A DNA stretch of 64,000 nt, taken from assembly GCA_963802745.1 (NCBI GenBank), contig CAWDKL010000062.1:1-64000 (forward strand), given 5' to 3'. The notes under the pieces are model-generated. The model worked only from the letters and a program-made list of their open reading frames with translations. It ran no database searches and had not been told where the DNA came from. The stretch comes from JAJPKK01 sp963802745 (GTDB lineage: Bacteria > Pseudomonadota > Alphaproteobacteria > Rhizobiales > Xanthobacteraceae). A program made the translations under genes and the position numbers. How positions within the stretch are numbered: the stretch's first letter is position 1; each line of letters starts with the position of its first letter. Shown here one piece after another: positions 17,446 to 26,001 of the stretch.

Positions 17446-18459
17446 ATGACGCAGGCAATCAAACTGGCATTGATGGCGGCCGTCGCGGCCGGCGCGCTGA
17501 CCCTCGCGCAGCCGCGCGCTCACGCCCAGGCCGCCGACCCCAACGCGGCGCCCAATCCGTACAAGATGGAAGACGGCTGGGCCAAACTCACCGACGGCCG
17601 CAAATTCGGCGCCGCCATCAAGGTCCAGGTCGACCATAGCGACGGCAAGAGCATTTGGGTGTTCGACCGTTGCGGCACCAACGACTGCGGCGACTCCATG
17701 GTGCCGCCGATCCAAAAGTTCGACGCCTCCGGCAAGGTGTTACGCTCGTTCGGCGCCGGCATGTTCAACCAGCCGCATGGCTTCTACGTCGATAAGGAAG
17801 GCAACGTGTGGGTCGCCGACGAGCGCGCCCGCAACGGCAAGGGCTCCGTGGTGGTGAAATTCAGCCCGCAGGGCCAGGTGCTGATGACGCTCGGCAAGCC
17901 CGGCATGCCGGGCAATGGCCGCGACTATCTGAACGGACCGAGCGGCGTCGTGGTCGCCCCCAACGGCGATATCTATGTGGCCGACGGCCATGGCGGCAAC
18001 ACCAACGACCGCATCGTGAAATTCGACAAGACCGGCAAGTTCCTGCTGTCCTGGGGCAAGCACGGCAAGGCGCCGGGCGAATTCGATACCCCGCACGGCA
18101 TCGCGCTCGATTCCGCCGGGCGCGTCTATGTCGCCGACCGCGCCAACAACCGCATCCAGGTGTTCGAAGGTGACGGCAAGTTCGTTGCCGAATGGAAGCA
18201 GTTCGGCCGCCCGAGCGATGTGGCGATCGACAAGAACGACGTGATCTACGTGGCGGATTCGCAGTCCAACGCCACCAATAATCCCGGCTTCAAGCAGGGC
18301 ATCCGGATCGGCAATGCCAAGGACGGCAAGGTGACGGCCTTCATTCCGGAACCCTCCGCCGCGGTCGGCGCCCCGGAAGGCGTGGGTGTGGACGACTCCG
18401 GCAACGTGTTCGGCGGCTGGACCGCCAAGGCCGCCGTGCGCCGGTTCGTGAAGGGCTGA
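17446..18459 (+). CDS. Exported NHL-repeat beta-propeller protein
   Basis: A 337-residue secreted six-bladed NHL propeller. The signal peptide is residues 1-28 (cleavage after PRAHAQ). Blades are marked by repeated GxxVDxxGNVWVAD-type motifs: GFYVDKEGNVWVADERA, GVVVAPNGDIYVADGHG, GIALDSAGRVYVADRANNRIQVF and VAIDKNDVIYVADS. The layout resembles peptidyl-alpha-hydroxyglycine amidating-lyase-like proteins, but catalytic identity cannot be shown. ATG 17446 is preceded by GGGAGGACG. It diverges from the cytochrome c/propeller pair and is followed by a terminator. Confidence 0.85.
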   Translation: MTQAIKLALMAAVAAGALTLAQPRAHAQAADPNAAPNPYKMEDGWAKLTDGRKFGAAIKVQVDHSDGKSIWVFDRCGTNDCGDSMVPPIQKFDASGKVLRSFGAGMFNQPHGFYVDKEGNVWVADERARNGKGSVVVKFSPQGQVLMTLGKPGMPGNGRDYLNGPSGVVVAPNGDIYVADGHGGNTNDRIVKFDKTGKFLLSWGKHGKAPGEFDTPHGIALDSAGRVYVADRANNRIQVFEGDGKFVAEWKQFGRPSDVAIDKNDVIYVADSQSNATNNPGFKQGIRIGNAKDGKVTAFIPEPSAAVGAPEGVGVDDSGNVFGGWTAKAAVRRFVKG

Positions 18460-18486
18460 GCGGGCGCGGAGCTACTCTATCGAGAC

Positions 18487-18513
18487 GCAAAAGGGCGTAA
18501 ATTGCGCCTTTTT
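18487..18513 (+). terminator. Probable intrinsic terminator after the NHL gene
   Basis: AAAAGGGCG, a short TAAATTG loop, then CGCCTTTTTG form a GC stem (with one bulged G) followed by a T run, about 28 bp after the NHL stop codon. Confidence 0.7.
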
Positions 18514-18709
18514 GCCGCCTGAGTGAACTAATTCAAACGGGCGGACATGCACGGTCTTATAATGTTTTTGTAAGGGAGAAGCTCTCATTTTTTGTTGCAA
18601 AGCCGAAGGCGCGCGGCGGTATTTTGTGCGGCCGTGATCTCATGTGAGGGGTCGTGGGGTCGTGCCGGTACCCTCCCGCAGTTCTGGCCCCTCCCGGATA
18701 AGGATTGTC

Positions 18710-19036
18710 ATGACTGCAAGTGTCGTCGTTACCGACCCCGTGCTGATCCGCTTTCGCGCCGCGTTGGGTGAAATTTACGGGAATCGCATCGACCGCGTGG
18801 TGCTGTTCGGCTCACGGGCGCGCGGCGACGCGCGTGCGGATTCCGATTACGACATTGCGGTGTTCCTACGCGACATGACGGACCGCGGCGCGGAACTGCA
18901 GCGGCTTGCTTACCTGAGCACTAACATCATCGGAGAAACCGGCGCGTTTGTGCATGCCTTGCCTTACCGCGCCGGGGCCTACGACGAACGCACGCCGCTG
19001 ATGCGGGAAATTCGTCGCGAAGGGACCGAACTCTGA
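18710..19036 (+). CDS. MNT-type nucleotidyltransferase (antitoxin-like)
   Basis: A 108-residue minimal nucleotidyltransferase. The signature LFGSRARGDARADSDYDIAVFL carries the GSRARG loop and the catalytic DYD aspartates at about residues 43-58. In MNT/HEPN modules this protein modifies and neutralises the HEPN RNase. ATG 18710 is preceded by AAGGATTG; the open frame upstream has no family resemblance. The expected HEPN gene begins immediately at the stop codon but is broken (19033-19157), so this antitoxin-like protein now appears to be an orphan. Confidence 0.88.
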   Translation: MTASVVVTDPVLIRFRAALGEIYGNRIDRVVLFGSRARGDARADSDYDIAVFLRDMTDRGAELQRLAYLSTNIIGETGAFVHALPYRAGAYDERTPLMREIRREGTEL

Positions 19037-19157
19037 CGCCCGAGACTGGATACATCCTCCCAAGGCCCGCCGGCTGCTTCGCGAAGCCGATGGCATGCTC
19101 GCGATGCACTACTACGACGCGGCCGGCCGGGCGGCCTACCTCGCCGCATTTCATGGT
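19033..19157 (+). pseudogene. HEPN-domain remnant, partner of MNT
   Basis: Directly after the MNT stop, one frame reads TPETGYIL and, after one missing base near 19066, ARRLLREADGMLAMHYYDAAGRAAYLAAFH. This is the typical N-terminal half of HEPN proteins. After AAFH the similarity stops abruptly and the RNase motif (RX4-6H) region is missing. No start codon better than CTG overlaps the MNT stop. The frame loss plus truncation indicate a real remnant. Confidence 0.7.
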
Positions 19158-19516
19158 TTGACAAGGAAATTAGCCAGGATGGAAGCATCGCTGCTTCTCG
19201 ATCCTTCCAACCGGGACCGGCGGGGCGACGATGACGGTAGATGCCGTCGGTGAGCGCGCCTTCGGCGCAGCGCGCCGCGATGAGGCGGCTTCGCCGGATC
19301 GACAATCCGATTTTCGCGCATCAGGCCCGCATTTTGCTTGCCCATGCTTCCGGCACCACGATCGCACTCCATCCCGGCAAATCTGTGCATAGATAAGGGC
19401 CGCAGGATGGGTTCCGCGACATGGCGCATCCCATCGGCGACTGGCAAGCCGCCCGCCTGGGTTTCGCCACAGCGCGACGCATCGTTCGCAGGCCCGGCCG
19501 GATCGGAGATCATCAT
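19158..19516. other. Intergenic region, no gene seen
   Basis: About 360 bp after the HEPN remnant with no frame that I can assign. It may include scrambled remains of the lost HEPN C-terminus. GGAG at 19505-19508 is the likely ribosome-binding site for the transglutaminase TTG start. Confidence 0.4.
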
Positions 19517-20329
19517 TTGCAAATCAAGGTAGGCTACGAACTGATCTACGACTGTCCCCAGCCGACGCCGATGCTGCTGGTGTTGCATGTCCACTATTCG
19601 CGCGCGTCCGATCTGATCGTCCCGGATCAGATCAAGACCATGCCGGCCGTCCCGCTGTCGGCCTACCGCGACGGCTTCGGCAACTGGTGCTCGCGGATGG
19701 TCGCTCCGCCCGGGCGGACCACCATCGCCAGCATGGCCATTGTCAGGGATTCAGGCGAACCCGACGTCGTCGTGCCATCCGCGTGGCAGCACGCGGTCCA
19801 GGACCTGCCGGAAGAGGCACTGGTATTTTTGCTCGGAAGCCGCTATTGCGACACCGAGAATTTGTCCGAAGTGGCATGGAACCTGTTCGGCCAGACGCCG
19901 CCGGGGTGGGCGCGGGTGCAGGCGATCTGCGACTTCGTCCACAACCACATTGCCTTCGGCTATGAGCACGCCCGCGCCACCAAGACCGCTTCGCAGGCCT
20001 TCCACGAACGCAGGGGCGTCTGCCGCGACTATGCGCATCTCGCGGTGGCGTTCTGCCGTTGCCTGAATATTCCGGCGCGCTATTGCACCGGTTATCTCGG
20101 CGACATCGGAATGCCTCCGCCCTATGGTCCGATGGATTTTGCCGCCTGGTTCGAGGCGTATCTCGGCGGGCAATGGTATACGTTCGATGCGCGCAACAAC
20201 GTGCCGCGGATCGGACGGGTTCTGATGGCGCGCGGCCGCGATGCCATCGACGTGGCGATCACCACCACGTTCGGGCCCAATACGCTGGCGGGGTTCAAGG
20301 TATGGACCGATGAGGTCGCGGCAAGCTGA
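19517..20329 (+). CDS. Transglutaminase-like cysteine protease family protein
   Basis: A 270-residue cytoplasmic protein with an N-terminal beta domain (YELIYDCPQPTPMLLVLHVHYS) and a transglutaminase-like core. The nucleophile is in RRGVCRDYAHLAVAFCR (about residue 175) and the acid in WYTFDARNN. Where the catalytic His of an HAW motif would be, the sequence reads FAAWFEAYL, so the canonical triad is incomplete. TTG 19517 is selected because the family core begins at LQIKVGYEL and GGAG lies upstream; an ATG at 19421 would add about 32 unrelated residues. It is unlinked to the flanking toxin-antitoxin genes. Confidence 0.8.
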   Translation: MQIKVGYELIYDCPQPTPMLLVLHVHYSRASDLIVPDQIKTMPAVPLSAYRDGFGNWCSRMVAPPGRTTIASMAIVRDSGEPDVVVPSAWQHAVQDLPEEALVFLLGSRYCDTENLSEVAWNLFGQTPPGWARVQAICDFVHNHIAFGYEHARATKTASQAFHERRGVCRDYAHLAVAFCRCLNIPARYCTGYLGDIGMPPPYGPMDFAAWFEAYLGGQWYTFDARNNVPRIGRVLMARGRDAIDVAITTTFGPNTLAGFKVWTDEVAAS

Positions 20330-20401
20330 GGGGCCGCGGCGGGCGGTTGTGAATGACACATGCACCCGGCAGGTTGGTGCGGGATGCCGGAGAACGGCGC
20401 G

Positions 20402-20725
20402 ATGCGGATTATTGCTCGGCGATCCTTGCGCGACTTTGTCGATCGACAGAAGGGGCACAAGGATCAGGCGAGCCTTAAGGCGGCATTGGATGCATGGTTC
20501 GACGAGGTCAAGAAGGCACGGTGGTCCAATACGGCTGACGTGAAACGCTCCTATGCAACAGCCAGCATCGTTGCGGCCGACCGGATCGTGTTCAACGTCA
20601 AGGGCAATGCCTATCGTCTCGTGGTGGCCGTCGATTACGAAAAGAGCATCGTGTGGATCAAATGGATCGGCACGCACGGCGACTACGATCGAATCGACGC
20701 GAGGAACGTGACATATGGCGACTGA
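20402..20725 (+). CDS. higB: HigB-type mRNA interferase toxin
   Basis: A 107-residue RelE/HigB-superfamily toxin, an mRNA interferase that cleaves at the ribosome. Family features include MRIIARRSLRDFVDR at the start, ALDAWFDEVKKARWSNTADVKRSY, the FNVKGNAYRLVVAVDY core strands and WIKWIGTHGDYDRID at the end. ATG 20402 (GGAG 9 bp upstream) gives normal family length; in-frame ATGs at 20360 and 20384 are less likely. It overlaps the following antitoxin by 11 bp and looks intact. Toxin-first order is normal for higBA. Confidence 0.92.
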   Translation: MRIIARRSLRDFVDRQKGHKDQASLKAALDAWFDEVKKARWSNTADVKRSYATASIVAADRIVFNVKGNAYRLVVAVDYEKSIVWIKWIGTHGDYDRIDARNVTYGD

Positions 20726-21092
20726 TATCAAGCCGATTCGGACGGAGCAGGATTATGAAGCCGGCCTTGTCAACCTCGAGAACCTGTGGGGCGCCAAGGC
20801 GGGAACCAAAGCCGGCGACCGGCTGGACGTATTGGCGACCCTCCTCGATGCCTACGAGAGCGAGCACTTTCGGATCGACCCTCCCGACCCCGTCGAGGCC
20901 ATCAAATTCCGCATGGAACAGCAGGGGCTGACGCGGCAGGACCTGGAGGAGATCATCGGCTCGCCGAACGGCATCGACGACATTCTTGATGGCAAGCGCG
21001 GTCTATCGATCGCCGAAATCCGCCGGCTGCACCAGCATCTCGGCATTTCGGCGGACGTGTTGATCCGGCCGAGCAGCAAGAATGTGGCGTAG
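20715..21092 (+). CDS. higA: HigA-type antitoxin (HTH)
   Basis: A 125-residue antitoxin of the HigA/COG5499 type. The N-terminal half (residues 1-55) is a helical toxin-contact region. The second half is an HTH-XRE-like domain: FRMEQQGLTRQDLEEIIGSP, then DDILDGKRGLSIAEIRRLHQHLGIS. Its ATG lies inside the 3' end of higB, so the two are translationally coupled. It probably represses its own promoter with HigB as co-repressor. Confidence 0.92.
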   Translation: MATDIKPIRTEQDYEAGLVNLENLWGAKAGTKAGDRLDVLATLLDAYESEHFRIDPPDPVEAIKFRMEQQGLTRQDLEEIIGSPNGIDDILDGKRGLSIAEIRRLHQHLGISADVLIRPSSKNVA

Positions 21093-21333
21093 GACGACAT
21101 CCCGGAACGCGCGCGGGATGCCGCATGGCTCGACAATGTTGCCGCCGCCGACCGCCCGCTGACCCCAGTCCTGCCGATCGCAACCGCCCTCAAGCTGTTG
21201 TCGTGAACGGAGCGGAACCAGCGAAAACAAGCACCCGGCGCGTTCATGCCGGATGCCGAAGTGGTTCACGAAAGTCCGTGTCCTGGCCGGCTTATCCTGG
21301 GCCGGCCCGCTTCAAGCGGGGATGAACCCGCCC
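21093..21333. other. Intergenic spacer between higA and the MBL-fold gene
   Basis: 240 bp between convergent genes; no gene seen. CCCGCTTCAAGCGGG at about 21308-21322 is a small palindrome just past the MBL-fold stop and could contribute to termination. Confidence 0.35.
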
Positions 21334-22878
21334 TTACTTCATCACCGCGTCGAGGGCGGCCTGCTTGCCGTTGCTGCCGTGGCCGCCCGCGATGGTGGCG
21401 TTGGTGATGTTATATTTCTTCAGCGCCGCGTAGGCGGCTTCGGAATTCTCGTTGCGGCTCGCTGGGGTGCCGGGATTGAACAGGTCGGTGAGCCACACAA
21501 TGTTCGGTCCGACCACATAAGGCATCAGCATGCCGTTGACGTGGGGATTGTCGATCCGGTAGAGCTTGATCTCGACCGTATCGTCCTTGAGCGTCATCTG
21601 GTCGGCGACCTCGGTCACCTTGACGGTCTTGGGGTGCTGCTGCAGTTCGTCGGTCAGCACCGTGTGGGTGCCCTTGAGGTCCTGCTCGAAATAGGCCTTG
21701 TCGGGAGCCGGCACGATGATTTCCGCGCCCTCAGCCGCGTAGGTACGCATGCCGCCGGTGTGGTCCATGTGGTGGTGAGTAAGGACCAGATACTTGATCG
21801 GCTTGCCGGGGAATTTCTTCTTGGCCGCGTCGATCACGAATTTGGACTGGATTTCGCCGACCGGCGCATCGAAGATCGCCAGGCCGTCTTTCATGTTGAC
21901 GATCAGGTTGTTGGCCCCGGTGACGATCTGCGCCACGTTCGGGGCGAGGTTGACGAGCTTCGGCGGCGCCGCCGGCGGATAGAAAATGGTGTCGGCGTCG
22001 AGGAAGCGCGCCAGCGCGATGCGGCGCAGCACCCACTGATACGGCACATTGCCGGTCATCGGACCCTTGGCGGCGGCCTTGACGGCGTCGGGCGCGGCGA
22101 AGGCCGCTTCGTTGATCGCCGGGTTGGCGGCGGCCTCCTTCACGGTCACATGACCGACTTCGACATTGTTGAGCTTGTAGGACAGCGTGTGCGGTATCTG
22201 CACTCCGCCGACCGCCTTCCAGTCGCTCGGCACCAGATCGTAGGTGGAGTTGCCCGCGATATTATCGTCGTCGATGGTGCGGATCGCGGCCGGCAGGTGC
22301 GTCTTGGGATCGAACAGGATGGTGAATTTTACCCCATTGTCGGTGTAGTTCACCGCCGGATAGGACGCATCCCCGAGCTTCTGGGTGCCGGCGGCGCTGA
22401 GGTTCTTGGAGTCATCCAGCGCCTTGAGCAGCAGCGTCGGCGACGACCGCTCGAACTCGCGCAACTGCGCCGCGACCCGCATGCCGGACGCCGCCGTGCT
22501 GGTGCCATTCGGAGCGGTAACGAAGCCCATCGTGGGCGTGATCACTTCGGTATATTTCACCGTTGACGCAGGCGGCGGATACACCATGGCGCGGTCGATC
22601 TCGGAGCGGACCGCGCGCTTGGCCAGGTCCGCCGTGATGGTGAAGGTGGTGTCGCCGAGGAAGCGCGGCTCGCCATAGGCCTTGAGCGACTGGCCGGGCT
22701 CCCAATGCTTCGCCGTACCTTTCATCGACAGACTCTTGAGCGCCTTAATGGCGTCGGCGCCGCCTTCGGCCGCCACCGCCGCCTTGACCAGGTCGATCGG
22801 GGCTTGCTGCGCGGACGCCACCCCAACCAACGCGGTAGTGGCGAGCAATGCCGCCGAAATGCTGATGAGATGCTTCAT
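21334..22878 (-). CDS. Exported metallo-beta-lactamase-fold hydrolase
   Basis: A 514-residue periplasmic protein. It has a Sec signal peptide (residues 1-23, cleavage near GVASAQQ), then a beta-rich N-terminal domain of about 250 residues (MKGTAKHWEPGQS..., GGVQIPHTLSYKLNNVEVGHVTV) and a C-terminal metallo-beta-lactamase domain. The metal-binding LTHHHMDHTGG lies at about 365-375, with later GHGSNG near the end. The presence of HxHxDH argues for an active hydrolase, but the substrate is unknown. ATG 22878 follows AAAGGAGAC. It is monocistronic and has a long 5' gap. Confidence 0.87.
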   Translation of the reverse strand: MKHLISISAALLATTALVGVASAQQAPIDLVKAAVAAEGGADAIKALKSLSMKGTAKHWEPGQSLKAYGEPRFLGDTTFTITADLAKRAVRSEIDRAMVYPPPASTVKYTEVITPTMGFVTAPNGTSTAASGMRVAAQLREFERSSPTLLLKALDDSKNLSAAGTQKLGDASYPAVNYTDNGVKFTILFDPKTHLPAAIRTIDDDNIAGNSTYDLVPSDWKAVGGVQIPHTLSYKLNNVEVGHVTVKEAAANPAINEAAFAAPDAVKAAAKGPMTGNVPYQWVLRRIALARFLDADTIFYPPAAPPKLVNLAPNVAQIVTGANNLIVNMKDGLAIFDAPVGEIQSKFVIDAAKKKFPGKPIKYLVLTHHHMDHTGGMRTYAAEGAEIIVPAPDKAYFEQDLKGTHTVLTDELQQHPKTVKVTEVADQMTLKDDTVEIKLYRIDNPHVNGMLMPYVVGPNIVWLTDLFNPGTPASRNENSEAAYAALKKYNITNATIAGGHGSNGKQAALDAVMK

Positions 22879-23353
22879 GAATGTCTCCTTTGTGGAACGC
22901 TGAGGCCGGGCCACGATGATCCGTGCCACGGCGGTGCGGATGTAACGCGGCAGCGCCGGAGCCTGCGGCCGGCCATCGCCTTGGAAACCGCAGTGGCGGT
23001 CCGGGGTCTCACCAGACCCGGACGCTGTCCCGACGAAACGCAACGGCCGGCGCATCGGCGCCAGCACCGCGCATTTAGCACAAGGCCGGGTTAACTGCCA
23101 CGGCAAAAAACGCCGAGGCTCAGAAATATACTTGATACCGCACATATGCCGAAAGCAGACGAAGCTTGCGCCCCCTCGGATACCGCAGCCGCAAACTGAT
23201 TAGGGCGAAGAACCCAATCACCTATAACCGGACGCGATGAAATTGAGACATGTGGAGAGATCAACAAAAGTGGTTCGGGCGCTCGGGGCAGTGACCGCGG
23301 GAACGGCAGGAGGTGCTTCCTCCCGCCGGATATTGTCTATTTGATTGATCTGG
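22879..23353. other. Intergenic region upstream of the MBL-fold gene, no gene seen
   Basis: About 475 bp. It must contain the leftward promoter of the MBL-fold gene. No protein family, repeat or RNA structure was recognised. The part at 23100-23260 is noticeably less GC-rich than the surroundings. Confidence 0.4.
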
Positions 23354-23932
23354 CTATTTTATCAGGAATCCAGTGAAGGTGAAAGTCGAGGCCGGAGGAG
23401 GGAGAGGCTTGGCCAGCGGATTCCCGGTGAGCGGGAAGAACCGCAATGCAATACTACCGGATATTGTCTGTGGCAAGGGAGCAAAGCCGATTTGATAATC
23501 GCCGCGGGCGATAGTCTGCGCGCCGGCGACCGAACCCGGCAACGAAAAATCGAGAACCGTCGCCGTCGCCACGGGCGAGCGCAGAGGGCTCCGCTCGCAG
23601 TTCCACGAACCCTGTTCGCTTGTGAACGGATTAAATGCGCCGGTGAGGCCCCCCTGATTGGAATCGACGACAAAAGCGTTCCCGTCCTCTGACAGGGTAA
23701 GAACTTGGCGCGAGGCAAAGTTTCCAGTACTGTCGGTGACGGTGACGAGATAGGCTCCGACCACGGGTTGGCACCCGTCGATCCACGCCGGTATCTGTGC
23801 CGGCGCAACGCCGCTTGTCAAAGCGGCGAGTACGAGTCCGGCGAAAGCAGGACGAACGAAGCTCGATCCAAATCGGGCGCCTGCTGTTTTCTTATACGAC
23901 AGCTTACTTACCTTATAGAAGGACGATAACAT
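23354..23932 (-). CDS. Hypothetical exported protein
   Basis: A 192-residue protein with a long, basic N-terminus (MLSSFYKVSKLSYKKTAG), a hydrophobic core (FAGLVLAALTSG) and a signal cleavage site near APAQIP. The mature part has two cysteines (DGCQP and WNCERS) that could form a disulphide, and alternating hydrophobic segments typical of a beta barrel (AYLVTVTDSTGNFASRQVLTLS; ALRFFPLTG; TFTFTGFLIK). I do not recognise the family. ATG 23932 is chosen because AGGAGAGA precedes it. Confidence 0.65.
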   Translation of the reverse strand: MLSSFYKVSKLSYKKTAGARFGSSFVRPAFAGLVLAALTSGVAPAQIPAWIDGCQPVVGAYLVTVTDSTGNFASRQVLTLSEDGNAFVVDSNQGGLTGAFNPFTSEQGSWNCERSPLRSPVATATVLDFSLPGSVAGAQTIARGDYQIGFAPLPQTISGSIALRFFPLTGNPLAKPLPPPASTFTFTGFLIK

Positions 23933-24306
23933 TATCTCTCCTAACCCGTTGGGCCACACGATATATGGCGCCGAAAGGGGGACAGCCGCCGAATTTCCCA
24001 TAGGTCAACCGGGCGGCATCAATCCACGTTCCCCATCGCGGTTTCCTTCCGTGGGAGCCTTTCGGATGCCGGCGGCCGGACCATTCAACAACCAGCGTCG
24101 GAAAGTCAAGAGCCGTCGCCCGCGTTTGATTACACGCTCGGCAAAAGACGTTTGTAAAAATATTGTGCATTTGTCGCTGTCAAACGCGTAAATTGCAGGC
24201 TACGCGCTTGGGCACCGACAGGTAGAGCTTAACGCTCGGGCCGCCGCCGCTGGCAAGTTCGGTGAAATGGCCAGCGGAGCCAAGGCCCCGGCGGCGACGC
24301 GCCGGT
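23933..24306. other. Intergenic region, no gene seen
   Basis: 374 bp between two leftward genes. A CCGCTGGC...GCCAGCGG stem-loop (24247-24254 with 24270-24277) lies just past the stop of the cytidylate-kinase-like gene and may help terminate it. The rest is probably the promoter region of the exported hypothetical. Confidence 0.4.
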
Positions 24307-25137
24307 TCAAAACCCGCCGCCATGGCTCGGCACGCTGACGATGCGGTTGTCCACGTGGAGGACGCCGGCGACGCGATGCGCTACCGTCTCGGCACGCTTG
24401 CGCAGCGCGCCGCTCGACGAGGTGGCTACCAACGTGACCCGGCCGGCGGCGGCCGACACCTTGACGCCGGTCGGCGCCATGGTGGTACCGATCTCATCGA
24501 GCAGCGCCGCGTGGACCTTGGCCTCCAAGAGCTTATCGGCAAGCGCCGTGCGGGTGGTCGCCTTATCGCGGAAGCGCGGGTGGTCGGCGAGCCGGCAAAT
24601 CGCATCCACGCAGGCATCGACCGGCAGGCGGTCGGTGTTGAGTACCAAATGGTATAGAAGCGCATCCTCCTGCTCGATATTGAACGACGTGCGCAGCGTA
24701 CGGGCGTGGGCGGCATCGAAGCGCTCGATCTCCGCGCGTGCCGCGGCGGCATCCTTGCTGCCGAGCCGCTCCATCAAGACACGGGTGCGAAATTCCATCG
24801 ATGCGCAAACCCGCACGCTGATCACCTGCGGCATGTCGCGCAGCAAGGTGGCGGCCCCCCAACCGCGGATCAGCACATTGCCCTTTTGGGCGATGCGCAG
24901 AATTTCCTCGGTCGTATAGCGGGACAGCTTGCGCGTGTTGATCGACCACCGCTCCAACAGCGACGCCGATCCGTCCACATAGCGCCGCACGGTCTCCTCT
25001 CCGACGCCGAGCCGCCCGGCAACCTGATGGGTTACAATCTCCGAATGAACGATGTTCAGCCCCAGCCGGTCGGCGACGCCGTTGGCCACTTCGGTTCCGA
25101 GGCAGCCCAATTGCCGGGTCATGGCGATGACGGTCAT
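24307..25137 (-). CDS. Cytidylate-kinase-like protein with C-terminal BON domain
   Basis: A 276-residue protein. Residues 1-195 are a P-loop nucleotide-kinase-like domain of the cytidylate kinase-2 family (VIAMTRQLGCLGTEVANGVADRLG at the N-terminus, the NVLIRGWGAATLLRD strand-helix, VRVCASMEFRTRVLMERL). The family's usual GSGG loop is GCLG here. Residues about 205-272 form a BON domain (LLEAKVHAALLDEIG, GVKVSAAAGRVTLVATSSS, AHRVAGVLHVDNRIVSVP), normally found in periplasmic or membrane-associated proteins. No signal peptide. GGAGGGG precedes ATG 25137. The fusion suggests a regulatory rather than nucleotide-salvage role; this is inference. Confidence 0.82.
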   Translation of the reverse strand: MTVIAMTRQLGCLGTEVANGVADRLGLNIVHSEIVTHQVAGRLGVGEETVRRYVDGSASLLERWSINTRKLSRYTTEEILRIAQKGNVLIRGWGAATLLRDMPQVISVRVCASMEFRTRVLMERLGSKDAAAARAEIERFDAAHARTLRTSFNIEQEDALLYHLVLNTDRLPVDACVDAICRLADHPRFRDKATTRTALADKLLEAKVHAALLDEIGTTMAPTGVKVSAAAGRVTLVATSSSGALRKRAETVAHRVAGVLHVDNRIVSVPSHGGGF

Positions 25138-25290
25138 ATTTACCCCTCCGTGCGAAGCGCTGCCAGCCGGTATGTTTCGCTTGGCTAACATTAAATTCGT
25201 ATAAACATGAGATGTTAAATTAACAATCGGAAAGGCGGACGTGCACCGCGGCGTTTTGTCGCAGAGGCCCCGCGCGGCCCGCTTGCGCCC

Positions 25291-25992
25291 CCTCTCCCCA
25301 TCGTTCTTCACGATGGGGAGAGGGTCGGGGTGAGGGGCAGATGCCCGCGCTGACGGCGCGACCGTTCGTCTCCCCGGAGGCGGACTATCCTCGACGGTGC
25401 CGCCCATCGGCCCTCACGTGCTTCCGCCCCTCACCCTAAACCTCTCCCCGCGGCGTGAAGGACGCCGTGGGGAGAGGGGACGTGCGTGCCCGGCGCCGCA
25501 GGGACGCGCAGCCCGAGCGGCGTGCGCTCCCTCTCCCCATCGTTCTTCACGATGGGGAGAGGGTCGGGGGGTGAGGGGCAGATGCCCGCGCTGACGGCGC
25601 GACCGTTCGTCTCCCCAGCGGCGGACTATCCTCGACGGTGCCGCGCATCGGCCCTCACGTGCTCCCGCCCCTCACCCTAAACCTCTCCCCACGGCGTGAA
25701 GGACGCCGTGGGGAGAGGGGACGTGCGTGCCCGGCGCCGCAGGGACGCGCACAGACGCGAGCGGCGTGCGCCCCCTCTCCCCATCGTTCTTCACGATGGG
25801 GAGAGGGTCGGGGGGTGAGGGGCAGATGCCCGCGCTGACGGCGCGACCGTTCGTCTCCCCAGCGGCGGACTATCCTCGACGGTGCCGCGCATCGGCCCTC
25901 ACGTGCTCCCGCCCCTCACCCTAAACCTCTCCCCACGGCGTGAAGGACGCCGTGGGGAGAGGGGACGTGCGCATCCCCTCGTTAAGTGAACG
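25291..25992. repeat. Three tandem copies of a ~240-bp paired-hairpin repeat
   Basis: Units begin at about 25292, 25531 and 25775 (spacings about 239 and 244 bp). Each contains a CCCTCTCCCCATCG/CGATGGGGAGAGGG hairpin with a TTCTTCA loop, about 100 bp of nearly identical spacer, then CCCCTCACCCTAAACCTCTC with an ACGGCGTGAAGGACGCCGTG hairpin. The last unit ends in GCATCCCCTCGTTAAGTGAACGG (shown as GCATCCC plus TTAAGTGAAC), the same end found at 2190-2208. The short open frames in each unit are by-products of the repeat and not genes. It lies between the BON-protein promoter region and an MBL-fold gene. Confidence 0.9.
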
Positions 25993-26001
25993 GTCTTGGC
26001 C

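Noticed and set aside
25397..25838. Two near-identical 65-residue open frames (MPPIGPHVLPPL / MPRIGPHVLPPL)
   Set aside because: They are translations of the tandem hairpin repeat and have no ribosome-binding site; reported as repeat only.
25291..25992. Possible CRISPR-like array
   Set aside because: Three units of about 240 bp with conserved spacers and no short direct repeat/unique spacer pattern; no cas genes.
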